Below, in pieces: positions 24,450 through 37,500 of a stretch of DNA of 64,000 nucleotides. The notes under the pieces are model-generated. The model was given only the letters and a program-made list of their open reading frames with translations. It was not told the DNA's origin and did no database searches. Within the stretch, counting starts at the first letter, position 1; each line of letters begins with the position of its first letter. Position numbers and translations under genes: made by a program. The stretch is taken from NCBI GenBank assembly GCA_947652115.1, contig OX393567.1, forward strand, positions 15,872,003-15,936,002, given 5' to 3'. The stretch comes from Blastomussa wellsi. Lineage: Eukaryota > Cnidaria > Anthozoa > Scleractinia > Plerogyridae.

Positions 24450-24875
24450 TGCGTCGTTGCGGACTTCATAAAGATCGGCGATATGCTTGATTATGTTACC
24501 AAAAGGATCCTCTCCATAGTGCTTACGCCACAACCACTGCTTAGGAAGCTTTCGAAGAGATCTTTGGATGTTCCTCTACGGGGCATACTTCGTTTTATTC
24601 CCCACCATGTATTACAATGCGCTATGTGTGCGCACCTGTGTCTGGGACTACGAAGTTTAGGCTGTGGTTAACTGTGAGGTGACTATAGCCCTTGTAATTG
24701 AGGCAATCGTAAGCTTTCCACATGTCGCTCATCACGCGTGTTCCAGGCAATATTTGAGCGCGAATGGTGGGTAAGAGAGTATCTTTATCCTTGCTCTCTA
24801 CGAAATAGTATTATTACAGGCTTCTCGTGGACACTTTATTGAGGACGCGAGCAGATTGTGTTCCTTGTACCACTG
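24450..24875 (-). pseudogene. Merlin/ISXO2-like transposase remnant
   Basis: Reading the - strand, a short piece (about 24875-24818; EHNLLASSIKCP) resembles the N-terminal zinc-ribbon start of ISXO2/Merlin transposases. It then jumps to the catalytic region with ESKDKDTLLPTIRAQILPG, SDMWKAYDCL, YSHLTVNHSLNFVVPDTGAH, then in other frames WWGIKRSMPRRGTSKDLFES and WLWRKHYGEDPFGNII. In the family the D of the SDxWxAY motif and the NHS...F...GAHT block are hallmarks of the DDE domain. At least two frameshifts, an in-frame stop after GAHT, and loss of the central portion make it dead. No intact terminal inverted repeats were found. Confidence 0.78.
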
Positions 24876-26290
24876 TATGCACGGTCATGATCTGAGATTA
24901 TGTAGAACAGCTTGAACAGATTTATGGACGTCAACGACATAGCAGTACACAGGAAACAGGAAACGACGAAAAATTGACGAAGAATACACCAGTGTATTCG
25001 AGAAAATGATCGAGAATGTGAGAAATGCAAACACTTCTTTTTATTTGGCAAGGGAGCCAATGGAAATGAAATATTCTGCATGTTTTCATGCACTAAAGGA
25101 TTGTAATGCAAATTTCTCTTTGTCTACAAAAGTAACGAAGAAATAAAATTTAATTTTAAACCACCAGTTTCCAACTGAACCTCGTGGTGAAGTGGTATAG
25201 ATGATGGACTGAGGTGAAGGCCGAGGGTTCGAGGCTTGCTGGGGTAAAAAAAAAGAAAAAAGAAGAAAAATTCGAGGGGAATCTGGACAGAGAAATGCAG
25301 AGTAGAAGAAAGGGAAATAATAAGAAGAAAAAGGGAGAAAGGGGACGAGAAAGAGAGGGCAGACAAGACCATTTTTATTCAAACTGTAAGTACAATTAAC
25401 GATGTATGTATTCAAATCCTTAGGGGATATCTATTGTTTAAAAAGACAATAAAGCGCATGCATAATTAAGCATTCAGCATGCATAATAAATGTATGGGGC
25501 TGTGCGGAAATTTTTCCCCCTTGTCAGCGTCCACCATTTTTGATGCCATTTCTTTAGGGATTCGTTTTAACCCATTGACGCCTGAAGGGTTTTGGCACGC
25601 TCCCATCCCTAAATACCTGGGCTCTTACGACATTAATGGCAGCGCGAGTGGAAGAAATAAAGCATATATGCGCATATGCGCAGTATGAATTAAAGAGCTT
25701 ATCGGCTGGGATAATAGACTCCAGACCTCACTTGAAAACAGCCATAAAATTCTCTAACTGCGCACGTAATTCTTAATTCCCTTAGAAAAGATAGGTTTCA
25801 TTTAGTACAATAATAACTAACACTGCCGATGATGGCGGGAGGATGAGACCCTGGGAACGAGGTTGCTTTCGTGTTTTTTCGTGCAAAGAAATCCTGTATT
25901 TGGAGACGACAATCGCAGCCGTTTTTACGGATGACATGAGGAGACCACTGCAAAACTGAAGATTTCCTTCCACAAAATGAACACTACCAAGGCCTTTTAC
26001 GCTTTTTACTTTGTTGATAAAAACATTCGTATGTATTTTCGGAAACACTGTTGTATTGTGAATCTATAAATACAACTCAAAACAAAGCAAAGAAGATAAC
26101 ACCACTTTCGTCTCAAATCTGTTCGCTAAAAAGCATAGAATTCCGAACTTAAGAATGAATAATGAAAGCAAATGAAAGCAATCTTTTTAAGGTGAAGCTA
26201 AAAACTGTATTGACAAACGTCAAATAGCGAAAATTTCAAAGCCGTGCGATTATGCATGAAAGACTTTTTTATTTACCAATACGAAGCGAA
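24876..26290. other. Intergenic sequence with SINE and repeat fragments
   Basis: No gene recognised. It contains a tRNA-like SINE head with purine-rich tail (25184-25375), the inverted partner of the 23.85-kb fragment (25479-25530), and otherwise featureless AT-rich DNA. Confidence 0.5.
25184..25375 (+). repeat. tRNA-like SINE head with A/G-rich tail
   Basis: CCTCGTGGTGAAGTGG and the B box GAGGGTTCGAGGC are followed immediately by about 130 bp of almost pure A/G sequence. This is the layout of a retroposed tRNA-derived SINE. Confidence 0.55.
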
Positions 26291-26294
26291 AGAT

Positions 26295-26300
26295 TTTATT
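26295..26300 (-). terminator. Poly(A) signal of the candidate secreted-peptide gene
   Basis: AATAAA on the - strand, 22 bases after the stop of the longer open frame ending at 26323. A second one lies a little further on, near 26269. Confidence 0.45.
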
Positions 26301-26322
26301 GTAGCGACGGCTTTTGCATCAC

Positions 26323-26749
26323 TTATTTGCTAAATAGTTTTACGGTTTTACCGATCGTTCTAAAATATCCATCGACATGTTTCCAAAACTCTTGAGAAGC
26401 CACACAAAGTCCGTGTGCACGTCCATGACTTAATTTCAAAACGCATTTCGCATTTCCATGTCTGCGGCTGTGGAGGAAAGAATCCTTCTTCAGCAAGGTT
26501 ATACATGCAGCATTCCTGTACGTTGATTTTTCATTTTCGAGCCCCTCGAGCATAAAAATTCCACCGCAGAACGCGCTCCAACACACATGAAGCACAAAAC
26601 AGCACTGATCCTAAAACGGGACAGGCACGTCTTCTTCGCAACGAAACTCTAAACCACTTTCCCGGCGATACTTGCCCGTGCAAAAATCAAGCGGGGTGCC
26701 CATTTTGGTGTACTTACAGGAATGCCAGGAAGGTGTATTTTTTCTGCAT
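26323..26749 (-). CDS. Candidate small secreted peptide, two exons
   Basis: ATG at 26749 starts MQKKYTFLAFL (exon 1, 26718-26749), ending at a consensus GTAAGT donor. Two acceptors are possible. The stronger (TTTTAG, exon from 26610) gives 47 residues: a textbook signal peptide continuing ISAVLCFMCVGARSA, then about 20 residues, stop at 26499. The weaker (exon from 26575) joins the frame that runs to 26323, giving 94 residues with a signal-like start and three later cysteines (AACITLL, NAKCVLKLSHG, GLCVASQEFWKHV). A TATA box (26858-26864) and poly(A) signal bracket it. I do not recognise the protein. The C-terminal block loosely recalls the KLS-G-R..C....W pattern of chemokines, but this is by eye only and may be chance. 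Confidence 0.38.
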
Positions 26750-26857
26750 ATTACTGTCCACAGGATACCCAACTCTCGAAAGCCGTAGTTGAAATTAGGC
26801 TTGCGTTCTCCTTCGTCGAACGCAATTAAGGCAGAGACAATTACGCCATCTAACTTT

Positions 26858-26864
26858 TTTTATA
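26858..26864 (-). promoter_or_regulatory. TATA box for the candidate secreted-peptide gene
   Basis: TATAAAA on the - strand, about 110 bases upstream of the ATG at 26749. This leaves room for a transcription start about 30 bases downstream of the box. Confidence 0.4.
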
Positions 26865-26869
26865 CCTAA

Positions 26870-28555
26870 GCACGATGCATGGCTTAAAGCTTAGAATGCG
26901 GTCTTTGATGTTTCTTTTGATTGGCACGGAGATGAGCAGACAGTTATTTCAATTAACGTTGTCGGATCGAAGCTTCAAGCTTAAAAAATAAGACCGAAAG
27001 GTAGTATGGGCAGGGCTACTGCACGCGTTGAATACTAATGAGATATGACGACATTCTTTTTCTTTCTTCAAACTGCACATGTGCAAACTAGGTGTTTTCA
27101 GCCACACTGAAGAATGAAAGAGTTGCAAGCCGAATAGTGTTCTGGGTATATTCACTGGATATTTGCACATCAGTGTAAAAGATATCTACAAGTTTGTTTT
27201 TGTACGTGAAGTATATGCTTCGCCCTCGTGAGACATTTTCCGTGGCTTTTCTTTCCCTGTTACAAAACGTTGAATCTGGAAAATTCCTTTAACTTCAGTG
27301 TGGCTAAAAACACCTTGTTTTCACCTGATTAAAGGGCTACTCTGATGAAAAAATGTTGTTCTTGTTATCTCTCGATTCCGATTTTATATTTGGCAAGAAT
27401 GCACCATGCCAATTATTGCGCCTTGATTTTCAAAATTAGTCCATTTTTTTAAACGCCCATTTCTTGTGTGAACTATCCGCCATTACCAGATTCAGCTTCA
27501 GTCATGTTGCATCGAGAGAGAAAATGATGTCATCCACTAACCAGTTTAATTTTTTACTGTGTGAACCCAGCTAATTTGTTATCCAGAACAGCAACTTGCT
27601 TCTAAAAGCTCGTGCTGCATACTAATCACCTGGGTTTACACGTTTCAAAAATAAACTAGTGAGTAGATGACGTCATTTCCTTTCTTGGTTTTTCTTGACC
27701 GTGTGATTCAAGGGTAACAGAGATCTGCTGTCTGTAGTTAGTGTAAGGAATGTTGGGGGGGGGGGGGGGAAGTAGCAAAATACGGAGTTTTACTGCAAGT
27801 CCTTCCTGTTCCCAATTTTCACTTCCCCTTGTTGGTTCGTAGGAAATAGACAAAATTCAGAGACAAAATGTATAGTTTTAATTTCAGTGCAACATCGATA
27901 AAATGAACGCAGATCCAAACCTGGAGAACAAACAAAACTGGAATGCCTGGAATTTACTGCTTGTATATAAATTATTGAAATTCAGTTCTCAGCTTTGGGA
28001 CAATTTTAAAGAAGCTACGTCACGGTTCGTGAATTTTCAAAACATTTGCCTAAGTTTTCAAACCTGTCATTTGTAATCCGTTTCAATCTTCTCCATCCTT
28101 AACCATCCTTGTTCATTTTTGGTTTAGTATTACCTATTTGATGTTCATCTACCTTAGTAAACTTCAATATCCTCTAAAGAACATAGTCACCCATTATAAT
28201 ATGGGATGTTTTAAAGTTCAATGAAATACGACAAAGAGCAAAATATTGGATATCACAAACATTTTGCTAACGCTGTAACTCACACGGAGCGACCGAGTTG
28301 CACTTATGACGATATCAGACACAACAAACAACGTTTTGATCACAAGGGCATTCGTTTCATCGGAGTTCCACTGCACATTTTTGTTTTTAAGCATTTGTTG
28401 CCTTGCTGACTTCCAATGACCACCCAACCACTTCCCGACGACAAATTGAGAGCAGATCCACTCTGTTTTTCGCAGGACGATTGACGCGGGAACAGCGCGT
28501 CGTCGAAGATTGTCTTGATCAAAATAAGACTGATTTCATCTGGCGGCGTTCCTTG
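26870..28555. other. Intergenic sequence upstream of the peptide gene and 3' of CHTF18
   Basis: It includes the CHTF18 3' UTR region. An inverted pair (AGGTGTTTTCAGCCACACTG near 27089; CAGTGTGGCTAAAAACACCT near 27298) marks a foldback of about 230 bp. A G homopolymer lies at about 27754-27769. No other gene recognised. Confidence 0.45.
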
Positions 28556-31500
28556 TCAGAGCAGCTCCTGAACCTTAATACTCTTTCGAACAGCATTGCT
28601 GTAGCCTTCATTGAAGCGAAACCAAATAAGGCTCGGCTTTGATTGAGCTGACGGGGTGCTCGTGTTACCTGCAGGAAGAAATCGAGGCAAGAGAACGTTA
28701 CAGAACATCACGCCTAGTCTTGAAGAATAAGATTTAACACCTGAAAAGAGTAATGACTATAGTAAATGGCAACTAAAGACGAACTGACTCAGTTTTTAGT
28801 GCGTCGTTTAAACTATCTAGATTACCTTAGGTGGTTTAGGAAGATCGGTTACGTAGCGAAGTTTCACGTTCAGGCCTGTTTCTTCAGCATAAAGCGACTG
28901 AGTGTATAGCTGTCCCTGGGATACAGGCTAGGTATTTTGTCTGTTGTAGGTTACCTCCCCCCTCTGTCCAGTCCTGGGGACGTGTTAGTTTTGGAAAGTC
29001 TTCGTTGAAGCACTCGAGGTGTTTCCGACTCATTCTATCCAATCAACAACAAGCGCGAGAGCTTGCAAATAAACCGAATGTATTCGCGCAAGCAAACACG
29101 TCATGTTACTTAGCAACCTCAGGGACGAACACCGTGGGCCCAGTCCCGTCTCGGAGGCGGAATTTCGTCATTAATTGGCACTTAGTTCCCCGAATTGCTC
29201 TAGGGGTAAAAGCGTTTTGACCAAGAAGTACAACACAATAGACCCTTTGCATAAATGGCGCCTAAGTTTGAATAACAATGCTTGTACATCCTAAGCCTCG
29301 CATTCGTGTGAAAAATACTTTGTCTAGAAACATAAGTGTGAGGCTAAGGATGTACAAAGTATTGTTATTCAAATTTAGGCGCCATTTATGCAAAGGCTCT
29401 ATAAACCTGTCAGGAACCGCACTTCAAACTAGTAGACAACTGCCTGTTTTTCACTCCTCTAGAGACAGGCTTCTATTTACTACACGCAAACGTGCATCTG
29501 GTGAGACTAGAACATGACGGATTACCTGCTTGCTTTGGTTTAGCCTTTATTGGCCGTCCAAAAAAATCCAAAGCAGGCTGAAAAGGAAAAAGAGATCATT
29601 TAGTCTGGCCGAGATAAGACCTGGATAAGAGAGGTGCTGCGCGCGTCCGTCCCTTGTCAGTCTAACTCGTCAAGAACCTTTTTTTTTTCAAAGCACTCGA
29701 AATCATTTACCTTTGCCTCTCGTGGTTTGGCTTTACTTGTATCCAAAGACAACACGACCACGGGCTTCTTAGGCTTTGCTTCTTCTGGCTTCTTGGAACC
29801 ATTGGTACTAACAACAGGAGAACTGGGACAAGTGAAGAAATAAAATCAAGACGCATGGGGTGACTCATGACTACAACGACTGAGTGAAACGGCTACACAC
29901 AAAACTGCAAGGTGCGAATATGACCAAAATGAGACTTGCGGCAGGAGATACTATAAGGGAGTGTAAAGGTGGACAGTACCAAATCCCATTTCCAAACCAA
30001 AATTTTGTCCAAACCCCATTTTTCCATCCTACGTTTGACCCAAATTCCAGTCCGAGTGACCCAAGTCCCATTTTCCCATTGAAAAAAAAACCACCCCAAA
30101 TCCCAGTTCCCATTTTACCCCTTCAGTTCCCTCAAGGTGCTGCTGATGGAATGAACTCATGCTGAGGAAACAAGAAGGGCTCGGGAGGAATCCTACCTGG
30201 AAGAGGAAGAAAGGGCATGCAGTGTTCACAGGTGTTGGATCATGCGGCAATAGACGGAGGGAAAACAAGCAAAAGGCCTTAACTTGATGAAAGCCAAGCA
30301 AAAATAAGCAAGACTGCGATGGTGTTAGACGTACATGTACATCACACAGGAAGACGAATAAGTTGTCTACTTAATATTCAAGGAACATATATAAGGTAAG
30401 AAAATATTTTAAAAAAGACAATTTCTGTCTCAGCAACGAATACAAACAAGAAAATACTCACTTAGCATCAACATGAGATGTCAGAGCTTTCTCTGCCCTT
30501 CTCATCTTCTCCAACTCAATCTGCAGCACAATGATTAGATACAAAGATAAAGCTATGGCCAGTGGTATAAATTGGTTAAAACTTGCGGAGGAAGTGGAAA
30601 GCATTTCAGGCTAGTATGATAGAATCTCCACTCCAATTCTGCATCATTTTTGGGTCTTAACTGAGAGTAATTCCGCAAGACAACTGTTTCTGTATCAATT
30701 CTGTACGACAGCTATACCCGTTTATAATCCATTAAATATTTTTGCTTGCACGCGATTGGTCATAACGCGCCCGGTGAGTAAGGTGACTGACTATGCCCCA
30801 GCTAAAACTTGGGAATATCCGAATTATTATTCGACAAATTGTCATGTTGCCCAAATATGGTCATGAAGCGATTGCTATCTGTCATCTACACTTGACAGTT
30901 GTCCTGCGATATAAGTTAAGTTACGATAATTCAGCCGAAGTCTCGAAAAGAGCCGCACAACTTCAACTTGTCCAGCTGTAAAATGCGCTTCCTTGAACCT
31001 TGCTTCGTATGATTTCAGCCAACTCGGCCTACAGCCTCGTCGGCTAAGTATCTGACGATATTCCGCACGATTGTTAAATATACCCGTAGGGTTGTATTTT
31101 GAATAAATTACGTCTTAAAGGGCCCTAGTCAGCCTCCGCCATTTTCGATGGCATCGAAATTACAGAAATTGTATGGTGAAGAGCAATCGCACTGGATTGC
31201 TGTAGGTTAGGTTACTGGAAGTGTTTAAATTACCTTTAGCAAGTTTCTCAAGGAATTTCTTTCGTTTCGACACGATCCGCGTAAAGTATAATACTGAAAA
31301 TCTCACATGTAAACAATAACAAAGGTGTGGCTGACCAGGGCCCTTTCACAGTTTTGATTTATTAAACATAGCCTGGAGAGACAGGCTAGTGCACTGTGAA
31401 GATCCCTTTCTCTTTGAAGATTTATCCAATTGGCCTTGGCTCATACGACCGGGGCAAAGATGAGCGCATGGTTTTCTCGTAAATTACAACAAACTGGAAA

Positions 31501-34500
31501 CAGAGAGTAATTACATAAGCTAGTTTAAGTAATGCTAAAAGGTCTGTAATCATATGAGCGATTAACAGAATCGGATGACTTCGTAGAGGGAGTCCAATTT
31601 GATTAATCATGAGTATTACAGACAGAATTGGACGACACGAAGTCCTGTTACCAATTAATCATAACTATAACAAAATTCGAGAAAAACCTCCGCAAAGCAA
31701 AACCTGTTGACGTTTGATCATCACTGTGCTGAAAAAGCATTGTTTGAAAATGAAAGTTCTAGGAATATCAGGAGTATTAAGGAACCACAGAAATAGTGCG
31801 CGCATGCGCAGCACGCAAACTTATTATTGGACACCTCGTTATTGGACACCTCGTTATTGGACACCTTGTTATTGGCCACCTTATTGGACACATTGTTATT
31901 GGACACAAGTTGCGCGTTTTCCAGTTTGGTCAAAAATAGGGCGTGCTAAGAACCAATCAGATTCGAGAATTTTGTTATAGTTGTGATCGGTATTGTAATT
32001 ACCTCTCTTGCTATCAGTTGCTTCGTAGCGTAGGTCAATTGCCTATGTTGAGGCAAACCTGGAAGTTTTACAGCTCCTTCGATATTCCTATAGTAAAAGA
32101 AGTCGCACACAATTTCAACACGTGCAAGGCGGAATTAATAAAACCGGGATAAATTTACCAAGATTGCACAATACTCACGGATCCAGAACGTAAGTGTACT
32201 GCCCTTCAAAGTTTCTCTCCTGATGATACGTTAGATTATAAGCAATCATAGTATCAATGAGCTCTGCCAGTTGCTGCTTTTCCCGAGCTGAAAACAGCTG
32301 AGTGTTGACCTGAAAAACATAAAACGTCTAACTCAACCTTCCAAGTTTGATATTCCAAATATGGGCTATAGATTTTGATGATAAATTTATCGAAGAAACT
32401 GTTGCAAAGCGGTACGTCATCTAACCAAAGAAAAACACATTCCGTCGGACTTCAAATGGATTTAAAAATTCAAATGTGGATGCTTCAAATGGAGGTTGGA
32501 AGACAAGTGATCTCGGGGGCTGGGGGGGGGGGGGTAAATTCCATATGAAAGAGACGGGGATACTTATCATTACGCTTACGCATGCAAATTTCGGATTTCT
32601 CCCCTCTCATTTAGTGTTCCGGGGAAAACACCATTATTTTTAGTAGTCAAGGTCTCGTTTACGGGTTGCAAGAGAAGAAACATAGGAATGTGAATTTTAT
32701 TTTTTCAGTTCTTTTAAATTAGAAATTTCTGACTAGCGTCCCCGTCTGTTTGGTATAGGAACCCCCCCTTCCCGGGGGGAAAGTGATACAAAATAAACGT
32801 CCGGCATTCCACTTCAACCAAGAAAAAGAGAGCACCCCCATCTCCAGAGATACTCCATAATGTCTTTAAAAAACTTTATTTCTAAACGAAACTTACAGTG
32901 ATAATCAAGCCATCACGTGCTAGATTCAGTCACCAAAACCTACTTACCGGTCTCAATGTGGGTGTTATCACCTCTAATATGAACGGAAGCAGCTCAAGGC
33001 AGGCTGTGCGTAGATTGATATTTTGCCGGATGTGAGGGGACGACTCGTTCCTAATTGTGTTAACAAGGTTCTTGGTCTTTGTTTCTTTTTGATGACTCTG
33101 TAGTGAATAGTACAGCACATTTCTAAGCGACTAACTGGTTACTTATTCTCAACAGTGTGAAACTATTATCCCGTTCAAAGCCTGAAATTTTCTTTTCAGG
33201 TCTTTGTTCCAGTAGTGTTATGGCTGCATTCGCATATAAACCGTATCTGCTTAATTGCTACTGTTGGACATTCTTTAATTTACTAAAAAATTGCTTTAAT
33301 TTCTTTCCAGATTTCTGATTGGGTGTATTAACCATTGGAATGGATAAAATGTTCTATTCTGATCGTGCATGAGGTCAAATGAATTCCATGATTCTGTGTA
33401 AAATTTGGAATTTCCGTCAAATAAGAATGAGAGGCGTGTGCGATGCACATCTGAAATGTGTATCCAACTTTAAGACAAGTGTATGAACGTGTGTGGTTGG
33501 TTGATCGTTTCCAGTAACTTTATGTGAAAACTGTTTACCTCATATTGGCTGCTGGGGTAGCTCAGCTTCGAGTGCGACTGGCCAGCAAAGAACAAGTGAA
33601 ATGCCACTGAAAGGAATGGACTGTAACCCTGTAGAATATAACTCTGACGCTCAAACACTGCTTGTTCTATGAAGTCAGAGAATTCCAGCCACTCTGTTCC
33701 AGAGACCACCTGATATCAATCAACAGCATGGCGTTGTCAGTTGACAGTCCGAAAAGCAATACAATCACTTTTCTGCAGGCTACAAACTTATTTTGTCTAG
33801 CTCCAAACCTAATCACCGAGACATCCACAATTGTGATCTTAAATGTACTTTTTAGTGAATGTTTATGGGTGTCTGTTTCCTATTAACAAGTCACCTAAGA
33901 ATGCAAGAAAGAAGATAATGATGACCCTGTTGATATATATTTTTGGGCGATGTAGCAGCTCTCGTAAGGTCTCACATGAATGGCTCGATACCCTGCGTGA
34001 AAACAATAGAACAAACAACAGGAACAATGCCCCTAGCCCCTAAAACAACAGCAACTGCTACCAGTAGAATTAGCTTATGAGAGCTGCTACACTACCGATA
34101 TTTTTGGATAGTTACGCATTTCCCTAAATGTTAAGTTATTTGCCGTACCACTTCAAAGCTGGGATCTTTAAACTTAACTTGCAAATAGTTCTCAAACAGC
34201 CCTGTAAGAACACAAGAAATAATGTGCAACGTCATTTACAACCTGTACATTTATTATTTTGAGATAAAAAAAAAATGCCATGAGTACCATGTTCCACTGG
34301 GAAGGGAATAAACTGTATGTACTAACTTGATACTCAGCTATTAACCCCACTACTGGTATTGATGTTTTTATAGCTTGCTTGAAAATGTCAATAATTTCAA
34401 TTTAATCACACTGTTTATGAACTGCATAAATTCTACCACAGCCTTAAACCAAGTGTCAACCTAAAAATTTAGACTAAAACCCCAAACTTCTTTTGCAAAA

Positions 34501-37500
34501 ATCACCACTTGAAAGTACGGTTCAATAAATTTGTGTAATGGTTTTCTTTTAAGGAGGCAGCATGGCCGAGTGGTTTAGGGTGCTGCTTTCGTAATCTGGA
34601 AGACATGGGTTCGAGGCCTTTACCCTGCCACTAGCGGGATTTGTTTCTCGGTAGTCCCAGTCCAAATCCTTGGTCACGCCTTGTAAATAGCCAACTTGTC
34701 TGCCTCCTTCCAGCTGGGATTTTTAACCGTTATTATGTTCCTTCAAAATAATTTATGTTACCTTTGTTTAACTGGCATGATTGTCTGAAAACTAGCTAAG
34801 CTTAGTGCTTAAGAAGCTAATTAAGTGCATGACAACTATAAATAACATTTCCTTTTTTCACTTTACATTTTTACTGCTTTTTGTTACAGCGCAATGCGCC
34901 TTAGTGTGGCCACCCAACAAACTTTTTTGACAAGTTATAATTAGCCAATCAGAGAGCGCAAATTTGTCTGAGCTGTCCCGCCTCCTTGCAATGTTCAAAG
35001 CTGTTATCACGAAACCTGTCACGCTTTTAACAAGGGCGTGGGACAACTCAAACAAATTCGTGCTCTCTGATTGGTTTGTTGGGTGGCCACACTAAGGCGC
35101 GTCATGCTGTAATTGACATGGATAAAAGGTTCACATCTACCTTGTGCCACTTTCTCATACTGTCCACTCGACATGGCAGAATGAAGGACAGTGTGGAAAC
35201 GGTTTGACAGGGATGTCATTCCTTTCTGTTCACTGGAATTGCTGATATTTCCCTCAAGAGCTCCCATTGAAAGCAGTCCTATGTTATTAGCCAGACTATT
35301 TTGGTTCTCATTGTTTGCAATGGCTGCAAAGCGGCGACGTTTTGGTTTGGGCAGCTGGAAGATCTCTTGCCAGATGGAAAATAAACTGCGGTGGGAGTCC
35401 TTTTGACCAATGTCCGCTGACTGCACATGCTCTAGCCACACTCGTCCATGTCGTTTGTGTATAAACTGAAAAGGTAAAAGAGAATGTGAGGATAACGAGT
35501 AAGTTCAAATTTAAGGCTACTGCAATCTTGATTGTACTATTAATAATAAATTTCGACCAAAGTTACTCAAGCCTTGTCTGCTATGTTGATTCCCTATGAT
35601 ATCAAGTCACTGACCTGACGCTGCCAAAGTTTTAGCTGACAGTAAAGGTAAATACTTTTAATTAATCACACCTTTTCTGTATTTAGTTAGCTTAGTTCAG
35701 TCACTTTTATATTTGTAGATGTCTTTCTTACTCAGTTTGTTTGGTGGCTTTTGAAGCAAATCCATCCTCTTACCTGAAGTGTATTTAGGCAAGATCTGAT
35801 ATCATTGTCAGTCTTCTCACATAAAGATGTCAGTGTTGTCATATCCGTATTAACTGATTCATGCCTTGATATCTGAATAAACAGGAGGGAAAGAATCCTA
35901 AAAACAGTCTAAAAGGTGACAGGGACTGACTTGGTAAATCCCAAGGATCTAATGAAGGGGTGTAGGGGATGCACTACCCCCCAGGTGACTTGCAGCTTTC
36001 TAATATACCGTAACAAGTATTCTGCTTACATCACCCGTCAGTTATGTCATTCCTTAGTGGTGCACCCCCTCCAAGGAAAAATCCTTGATCCACCCCTGCC
36101 AAGAGTGTCTTTCCACCTCATTGCACAAACAAATAGTAAGAATAACAAAGAATGCAACATAGGGGAAGGCAGGAATGTCAAATTTACAGAAGTGATATAT
36201 TGGCATACTGGTCAGTCAAAGTTTCATTTTGGAACTGACAATGACTTTGAAGTTGACCTGCTCCGTGCATTTGCTTACACTTCTCATAAATAATAAATTA
36301 CCTCTAACAGACGAGTAGCCAGACGGCTAGGAATAGTTGATGGAAATGACACTAGAAATGCTACTTGACGCAACTGACGTAAAGCAGGGGCATATCTACA
36401 ACAACAGTAACAAAAAATAATATTCAAACAGTTCTCAACATGCCAATGAGGAGAGAAAGGAGCAGCCTGTTTGCTCTTCTCCCTTAATTTCCCTTGACTT
36501 GTTTACTGAAGCAAATTTTGGGGTATGATGGAAAGTAAATTTTATGCTTCTAGGCTTAAGAGAAAAAAGTTTGTACAAACAGCATATATGATTTCCCATC
36601 TTCAAAAAGATGAGTTAACACCATTCTCTCTGCCATTTTGGAAGATCAAGAAGCTGCCAAGGAGGTGTGGGTATATGATAAATGCACACGGTACAGTGCA
36701 ATAATTAATCTGTCACGGTTAGCAGCTATGATACCGCATTCCACATTGGAAAATACAATTTTGGAATGGAAAGTAAAATGTGAATCTACTTCCCAAAGTT
36801 GAAAGTGGTATAAAAAAGTTAATGCCAAGTCCTCGTATACCAAAATTTGATTGTGTGGCTCTGCTAACTTACTGATCATTACAAATACAGATAATTGGCC
36901 TTGACAATGGCCCTGCCTTTTTCTTCTTTCTTCCTTTCTTTACAGGAATGGTATCTGAAAAGGAAGTCATGGCACTCACTATAACTTCTGTAAGTACCTA
37001 GCTACTTACTGTTTGAAAAATCGGGTAGCCTGTTCCAGGCTCTCAGAAAGAAAACATACGCGATCGAAGCGAGCGGAAGAGCGAAGATGCGAGAGCCTGA
37101 AAGTATTGTTTTAAATCCTCATGACGCCCACTTGAAAGAGGAGACCCCAACTTGTCAAAATATCAGTGTTCAAATGCCGATAATTGAAGGTTTCGTATTT
37201 ACTAGTTCACTAGTGACACAAAAACCATTCGGAGGCTGACTTGCACGAGGCCAGAATTTACGGAACTTTCAAGAAAATTATTGCACATACCAGCGAGAGG
37301 AAAGCGACATCAGCCTTTCGCCTGACTGCAAAACATTCGTAACTCCTGGGAATATGTTTGAGAATACCGTGGGAAGCCAATAATGAGAGCTGTTGATGTA
37401 AATTGTCAAAATTAACCAATCAGAGGGTATACCGGGAGCTGGTATACCGACATGAGGATTTTAAAACAATGCTTACAGGCTCTCGCGTCTTCACCCTACC

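Noticed and set aside
26600..26830. 80-codon - strand frame (GFRELGILWTV) as the main coding frame
   Set aside because: It is open but lacks an ATG, stops at the acceptor, and conflicts with the better-supported signal-peptide frame; it remains a possibility only if no intron is used.
34558..34632. tRNA gene
   Set aside because: A and B boxes are present, but only five acceptor-stem pairs form, the anticodon stem does not pair, and SINE-like sequence follows.
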